A stretch of DNA of 64,000 nucleotides from Ferribacterium limneticum (GTDB lineage Bacteria > Pseudomonadota > Gammaproteobacteria > Burkholderiales > Rhodocyclaceae), in assembly GCF_020510625.1 (NCBI RefSeq), contig NZ_CP075191.1:4131501-4195500 (forward strand), given 5' to 3'. Position 1 is the first letter of the stretch, and each line of letters starts with the position of its first letter. Of this stretch, positions 59,814 through 64,000 are shown piece after piece. The notes below the pieces were generated by a model that was given only the letters and a program-made list of their open reading frames with translations, made no database searches and was not told the origin of the DNA. A program made the position numbers and the translations under genes.

Positions 59814-60544
59814 CCAAGCGTTTCCTGCGCACCCTGCTCGACGAAGCCAGCCGCCCGTTCATCGGTGGCGGCCATTTCGCCTATCACTACTCACGCGGCA
59901 AACTGTCCTCCGACAGCATCTTCCGCGAGATCCTCAAGCGCGGCCTGTTGCCGGCCGAAGGCCGTTACCTCGACCTCGGCTGCGGTCAGGGCAGTCTGTT
60001 TTCGTGGCTGCTCGCCGCCCGCAAACTGTACGACGCCGGTAACTGGCCGAAGGGCTGGCCGGCCGCTCCCAAGGCGCTGAGCCTGCGCGGCATCGAACTC
60101 ATGCAGAAGGACGTTGACCGTGCTGCCAAGGCTTTCGGCGCCGACCACCCGATCCTGCGCATAGAGCAGGGCGACATGACCAAGGCCGATTTCGGCCAGG
60201 CCGACGTCATCACCATCCTCGACGCCCTGCATTACTTCGATCACGCTCACCAGAAGGACGTGATCAAGCGCATCCGTGCCGCGCTGCCACCCGGTGGCCT
60301 GTTCCTGACCCGCGTCGGCGACGCCTCGGCCGGGCTGCCCTACCACCTGTGCAACTGGGTCGACCACGCTGTGACCTTCGTCCGCGGCCACCGCCTGCCG
60401 CGCCTCTATTGCCGGCCGCTGACCGAGTGGATCGCGCTGCTCGAAAGCCTCGGTTTCTCAGTCGAAACCGACCCGATGAACGAAGGCAAGCCGTTCGCCA
60501 ACGTGATGCTGGTCTGCCGGGTTCCGGCCAATCTGCCCGTCTGA
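59810..60544 (+). CDS. Class I SAM-dependent methyltransferase
   Basis: A 244-residue methyltransferase. SAM motif I is YLDLGCGQGSLFSWLLA, with ADVITILDALHYFDH and ALPPGGLFLTRVG as later motifs. Substrate unknown; in aryl-polyene loci an O-methyltransferase often decorates the aromatic head. It overlaps the deacetylase by 4 bases and is followed after 4 bases by the DUF1615 gene. Confidence 0.87.
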   Translation: MTKRFLRTLLDEASRPFIGGGHFAYHYSRGKLSSDSIFREILKRGLLPAEGRYLDLGCGQGSLFSWLLAARKLYDAGNWPKGWPAAPKALSLRGIELMQKDVDRAAKAFGADHPILRIEQGDMTKADFGQADVITILDALHYFDHAHQKDVIKRIRAALPPGGLFLTRVGDASAGLPYHLCNWVDHAVTFVRGHRLPRLYCRPLTEWIALLESLGFSVETDPMNEGKPFANVMLVCRVPANLPV

Positions 60545-60548
60545 TTCC

Positions 60549-61730
60549 ATGCGTTCAAGCCGCTTCTCCCTCCTGACTGCCGTGCTGCTGGCCACTCTGG
60601 CCGGTTGCTCGGTATTCGAGGAAAGCGAGGAGGAGGGCGGCACACTGCCCCCCGACATGTCGCGTCGGGCCGATGGAAAAACGGCCACCGCCTGGCCGAC
60701 CTCGCTGCCCGAAGCCGAAGTCAAGAAACGCATCACCCAGCTGATTCCGACCTCAGCCAAGGACCGCGCCGGATGGGCGACCGACCTGCATACCGCCTTC
60801 AAGACGCTGGAGGTACCGCACGCGACGCAAACCTACTGCGCCGCCATCGCCATCATCGAGCAGGAATCGAGCTTCCAGGCCGACCCGGTAGTGCCCGGCC
60901 TGCCCAACATTGTCCGCCGCGAACTTGAAGCTCGGGCCGGGCGCTATGGCGTACCGTCGCTGCTCGTCACCGCCGCCCTGAGCAAGAATTCTCCGGACGG
61001 CAAGAGCTACAACGAGCGCATCGACGCGCTGAAAACCGAAAAACAGCTCAACGCCCTGTTCGAAGACATGATCGGCGAGCTGCCTTTCGGCCGCCAGCTG
61101 TTCGCCGACTACAATCCCGTCCGCACCGGCGGCCCGATGCAGGTCAGCGTCGAGTTCGCCACGCAGCACGTCAAGGAACGCAGCTACCCGTACCCGATCG
61201 AGAAAAAGCTACGCCACGAGGTGTTCACCCGGCGCGGCGGCCTCTATTTCGGCAGCGCCATCCTGCTCGACTACGAAGTGCCCTACGACCAGATCGTCTA
61301 TCGCTTCGCCGATTTCAACGCCGGCCGCTACAGCAGCCGCAACGCCGCCTTCCAGTTGGCGCTCGGCAAGGTCACCGGCAAGCCGCTGACGCCGGATGGC
61401 GACCTGCTCCGCTACGAAGATGGCAAACCGGCCTCAATGCCAAGCAGCGTCGAAGAAGCCGCCATCGGCATTGCCGCCAAACTCGACATGAGCCGGCCAC
61501 AAATCCGCCGCGACCTGCTACTGGAAAAAACCATGGCCTTCGGCCGCAGCCCGCTGTTCAACCGGGTCTTCGAACTGGCTGAAAAGCAGGGCAAACCGAT
61601 GGCCCGCCAGGCCATGCCACAAATCGACCTGAAAAGTCCAAAGATCACCCGCAAGCTGACCACAGAATGGTTCGCCAGACGGGTCGAAGGCCGCTACAAG
61701 ACTTGTCTGACGCGGAGCAGCGGCAAGTAG
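60549..61730 (+). CDS. DUF1615 lipoprotein
   Basis: A 393-residue protein with a lipoprotein signal peptide (LLTAVLLATLAGC, lipidated Cys at C20), so it is anchored in a membrane facing the periplasm. It belongs to the DUF1615 family: RAGWATDLHTAFKTLEVPHA, CAAIAIIEQESSFQADPVVP and VRTGGPMQVSVEFA are conserved. The QESSF stretch resembles the catalytic Glu segment of lytic transglycosylases, so a relation to peptidoglycan lysis is possible but untested. It is the last gene of the rightward run. Confidence 0.85.
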   Translation: MRSSRFSLLTAVLLATLAGCSVFEESEEEGGTLPPDMSRRADGKTATAWPTSLPEAEVKKRITQLIPTSAKDRAGWATDLHTAFKTLEVPHATQTYCAAIAIIEQESSFQADPVVPGLPNIVRRELEARAGRYGVPSLLVTAALSKNSPDGKSYNERIDALKTEKQLNALFEDMIGELPFGRQLFADYNPVRTGGPMQVSVEFATQHVKERSYPYPIEKKLRHEVFTRRGGLYFGSAILLDYEVPYDQIVYRFADFNAGRYSSRNAAFQLALGKVTGKPLTPDGDLLRYEDGKPASMPSSVEEAAIGIAAKLDMSRPQIRRDLLLEKTMAFGRSPLFNRVFELAEKQGKPMARQAMPQIDLKSPKITRKLTTEWFARRVEGRYKTCLTRSSGK

Positions 61731-61779
61731 GCAATCGCTACAGTCAACCGGAAAAATTGGCCAAAAATGGATTCCTGAA

Positions 61780-62571
61780 TCAGCGGCCCAACATCCAGCC
61801 GGCGATCTGCCCCACCACCTCGCGCTCGATGCCGTTGAAGCCGTGATAGGCCATCACCTCGCACGGATCGCCCCGGCTGATGCCATCGCGGAACGACAGC
61901 AACTGCTTGCGCGGCAGGCCATCAAGCTTCTGCATTAGGCTCGGCATCTCGCTGAAGGCACAATGGCTGCAGCCATCCAGTTCGTGGTGCGCCACCAGCA
62001 CCGGAATGCTCAGCTTGTCCAGCGCCATGGCAGTCACCGAAGGCGCCTTCGGATCAGTCAGGATGGTGGCCGCCAATACCAGTCCATCCGGCCCGTCGGC
62101 CCGGCTCATGCGGGTCGCCACCGCGGCAATCGACTGCGTGCCCCGACTCGTCCCGACCAGCCACACCGGCCAGCCCGATTGCTGACGCACCCAGGCAATC
62201 ACCGCCTGCACATCCGCCGCATGTTCCGGTCCTTGTCGGTAACCGGCGAGGAAAGGCGGGGAATGCCGGTCCGAGGGTGCATCGATGAGCACCGTCAGCA
62301 GGCCCTGATCGACAAACAACTGCCGGCTGCGAATCAGGAAATTCCCCTTGCCCCAGCCGAAAGAGCCATCGGCAGCAATCTGCAACCCACCATGTCCACC
62401 CGCGAACAGGATCACCGCCGCTTTGGGCGAGGGTGGGGAGAAAACCAGCAGACGTTGGGTGATGCTTGGGCGAGTGGGGATGTCTACGACCTTCGGTTCT
62501 GTTTGGCCATAAGCTAATGGAACGAAGAACCACAACGCGAAACCAAGCCAATTTTTTTGTAATTTGCGCAT
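61780..62571 (-). CDS. Secreted alpha/beta hydrolase-like protein
   Basis: A 263-residue protein with a signal peptide (MRKLQKNWLGFALWFFVPLA). The mature part has the alpha/beta hydrolase outline: VILFAGGHGGLQIA near the start, LVGTSRGTQSIAA as nucleophile elbow and PVLVAHHELDGC before the final His region (AYHGFNGIERE). ATG 62571 has a GGAAG ribosome-binding site 5 bases upstream; the longer frame to 62610 is rejected. It is antisense to and unrelated in strand to the biosynthetic run. Confidence 0.82.
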   Translation of the reverse strand: MRKLQKNWLGFALWFFVPLAYGQTEPKVVDIPTRPSITQRLLVFSPPSPKAAVILFAGGHGGLQIAADGSFGWGKGNFLIRSRQLFVDQGLLTVLIDAPSDRHSPPFLAGYRQGPEHAADVQAVIAWVRQQSGWPVWLVGTSRGTQSIAAVATRMSRADGPDGLVLAATILTDPKAPSVTAMALDKLSIPVLVAHHELDGCSHCAFSEMPSLMQKLDGLPRKQLLSFRDGISRGDPCEVMAYHGFNGIEREVVGQIAGWMLGR

Positions 62572-62665
62572 GTACTTCCATTGCAAGCCAGCGACACAAA
62601 AATTAAGCAACGTAGGGCCGATTTAACTATCTTGATAAACCTCGACATCTTGGCATCAACATTGG

Positions 62666-62824
62666 TTACGGCCGGCCATGATTAATTCTGAAAAACTCTC
62701 TGGCCTCAGGACTAATTAGTCCTGTCTCAATCCCAATTGCATACAAAATTCCAAGCGACATAGGAATGTAAAAAAATGGATTTCGTGTAAATAGAACGAA
62801 TAGCAATTTCAATAAATCTATCAT
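62666..62824 (-). CDS. Small membrane protein, unknown function
   Basis: A 52-residue protein with one long hydrophobic span (LLKLLFVLFTRNPFFYIPMS and on to about residue 30) and a short polar tail ending NHGRP. A strong Shine-Dalgarno GGAGGA lies 7 bases before ATG 62824, which favours it as a real gene; the longer frame to 62866 is less likely. It lies in a markedly AT-rich stretch (about 62570-63060), unlike its surroundings. No family recognised. Confidence 0.6.
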   Translation of the reverse strand: MIDLLKLLFVLFTRNPFFYIPMSLGILYAIGIETGLISPEAREFFRINHGRP

Positions 62825-63145
62825 CGTGTTTCCTCCAGAACATAACGAATGTTGTGCTTTGATCACCGCATTCTGAAATCTGAACGTAATTCGTCACCCT
62901 GCGATTTCTATCTTCCTCACGGTGGCTCAAATGAAAATTCGCAAAGAACTTTCGCAAAACCTACTATTTATCGCAGTCAAAATTGCTATCTTTATTCTTG
63001 GAATCTGGCCAGAAAACGCATTTTGACAACAGATGGCTGAGTTTCATAGTCAGTTGAGACTGATCTGCGCACTAACTCAAGCTAGTTACGGACCCAGAAA
63101 CATCCCCTCTGCTAAAATCGGCCTCACCCCATATCGAGCGCCACC
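62825..63145. other. AT-rich spacer before the right-edge ketosynthase
   Basis: 321 bases without a secure gene. A 31-codon frame at 62931-63026 (starting MKIRKELSQN, then LLFIAVKIAIFILGIW) could encode a tiny membrane peptide but has no clear ribosome-binding site. Several short imperfect inverted repeats (for example CAGT-TGAG-ACTG near 63053) lie in the second half. It probably contains the promoter of the ketosynthase. Confidence 0.5.
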
Positions 63146-64000
63146 GTGACCCCGCTGCTGCTTTCCGCCTACACCGCCACTACCTGCCTCGGGCGCGGGC
63201 TTGATGCCACGCGCGAAGCCTTGCTTAGCGGGCGGAGCGGGTTGGTGCCGTGTGCTTTCGAGACGGTACAGCTGGATACCTGGATGGGCGAGGTGGCCGC
63301 GGTTGATGCGGAAAAGCTACCGGAGTCGCTGGCTAACTACGATTGCCGCAACAACCGGCTGACGCAGATGGGCCTCGAAACGGACGGGTTTGCCGACCGT
63401 GTGCGGGAGGCGATTGCCCGTTTTGGCAAGACACGGGTCGGCGTTTTCCTCGGCACAAGTACGGCCGGCATTTTGCAGACCGAGCTGGCCTATCGCCGGC
63501 GCGCCCCTGAAACCGGTGCGCTGCCTGACGATTTCCACTACCGCACGACACACAATTCCTTCTCGCTGGCCGAGTTCACCCGCGACTATTTCGCGCTGGA
63601 AGGCATGGCCATGGCGATTTCGACGGCCTGTTCTTCCAGCGCCAAGGTCTTCGCCGCCGCCGCCCGCCAGCTTGAGCTCGGGACCATCGATGCAGCCATC
63701 GTCGGCGGCGTCGATACCCTGTGCCTGACCACGCTGTACGGCTTCGCCTCGCTGCAACTGACCTCGGCCCAGCCCTGCCGCCCCTACGATGCGGCGCGCA
63801 ACGGAATTTCGGTCGGCGAAGGCGCTGCCTTTGCGCTGCTCGAACGTTGCGACCAACCGGCCGCCGGCTCAGTGCTACTGCTCGGCACCGGCGAATCGAG
63901 CGACGCTTACCACATGTCCTCGCCGCACCCGGAAGGCCTGGGTGCCCAAATGGCCATGGAAGCGGCGCTGCGCTCGGCCGGGCTAACCGCCAGCGACATC
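63146..64000 (+). CDS. Beta-ketoacyl synthase, N-terminal part (runs off right edge)
   Basis: At least 285 residues of a ketosynthase, open to the right edge. GTG at 63146 starts it (TPLLLSAYTATTCLGRGLDA). The active-site Cys is C162 in ISTACSSSAK; GVFLGTSTAGILQTE, GGVDTLCLTTLYGFASLQ and RNGISVGEGAAFALL are conserved. The catalytic histidines would be beyond the window. In aryl-polyene clusters one or two ketosynthases (ApeO/ApeR-like) with a dehydratase and a ketoreductase follow the exporter, so more cluster genes are expected just outside. Confidence 0.88.
   Translation, partial: MTPLLLSAYTATTCLGRGLDATREALLSGRSGLVPCAFETVQLDTWMGEVAAVDAEKLPESLANYDCRNNRLTQMGLETDGFADRVREAIARFGKTRVGVFLGTSTAGILQTELAYRRRAPETGALPDDFHYRTTHNSFSLAEFTRDYFALEGMAMAISTACSSSAKVFAAAARQLELGTIDAAIVGGVDTLCLTTLYGFASLQLTSAQPCRPYDAARNGISVGEGAAFALLERCDQPAAGSVLLLGTGESSDAYHMSSPHPEGLGAQMAMEAALRSAGLTASDI

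Noticed and set aside
62849..63040. A 63-codon plus-strand frame in the AT-rich spacer
   Set aside because: No ribosome-binding site, no family pattern, and it is partly antisense to the start region of the small membrane gene.
1..64000. tRNA, rRNA, CRISPR arrays, riboswitches, transposases or prophage genes
   Set aside because: Read on both strands; nothing with cloverleaf ends, regular spaced repeats or recombinase motifs was recognised.

Overview
The window is GC-rich, densely packed bacterial chromosome. Gene content points to a betaproteobacterium, most likely of the Rhodocyclales (Dechloromonas/Azonexus-like). The pointers are an rpoN-hpf-ptsN-hprK block, a NodI/NodJ-type ABC exporter, a complex-I NDUFA9-like protein, YjfB, an FNR-type regulated octaheme cytochrome module, and an aryl-polyene-like fatty-acid/polyketide cluster. 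This assignment comes from gene content only; there is no rRNA or other phylogenetic marker beyond RecA. I found no tRNA, rRNA, CRISPR array, transposase or prophage.

Layout. 0-2.3 kb is an accessory edge: the C-terminal end of a DNA methyltransferase, a HigB/HigA-type toxin-antitoxin pair and an orphan protein with a faint ADP-ribosyltransferase look. 2.3-8 kb holds a carbonic-anhydrase-like protein with CsoSCA-like metal ligands, then a sulfur block (sulfate-binding protein, degenerate EAL protein, cysteine synthase, PatB-type C-S lyase). 8-18 kb is housekeeping: formyl-THF cyclo-ligase, Slt, DUF1631, NDUFA9-like, Cca, hydrolase, YjfB and a MidA-type methyltransferase. 18-24.5 kb is signalling: FIST protein, hybrid histidine kinase, TtcA, a cyclase-FHA fusion and a PsiF-repeat protein. 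24.5-30 kb, read leftward, is recA-recX-lptB-rpoN-hpf-ptsN-hprK, with a perfect LexA box upstream of recA. 30-36.5 kb has a small secreted protein, an RluA-type synthase, a solute symporter, a VanZ protein and a P-type ATPase.

36.5-50 kb looks like one rightward operon (2Fe-2S ferredoxin, hydrolase, NodI-like ATPase ... NodJ-like permease, CutA, DsbD). It is interrupted between the NodI and NodJ genes by about 8 kb that carries a HAD phosphatase, a B12-binding radical SAM protein, a respiratory module (octaheme cytochrome c of the tetrathionate-reductase family, membrane cytochrome b, DUF3373 outer-membrane barrel, small periplasmic protein) and an HDOD protein. The respiratory module has its own FNR-type promoter and a strong terminator, so it looks like a self-contained cassette for anaerobic electron transfer.

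50-61.7 kb is a long rightward biosynthetic operon of aryl-polyene type: two acyl carrier proteins, a ketosynthase, a COG4648 membrane protein, an acyl/aryl-activating AMP ligase, a hotdog dehydratase, an acyltransferase, a LolA-like carrier, an MMPL exporter, then a hydrolase, polysaccharide deacetylase, methyltransferase and DUF1615 lipoprotein. A further ketosynthase runs off the right edge after a short AT-rich interruption. Two parS-like 16-mers (36.5 and 58.3 kb) suggest the window may lie in the origin-proximal part of the chromosome. Two families of intergenic palindromic repeats recur. One has inserted in frame into two genes, and the other appears to supply the start codon of the LolA-like gene.
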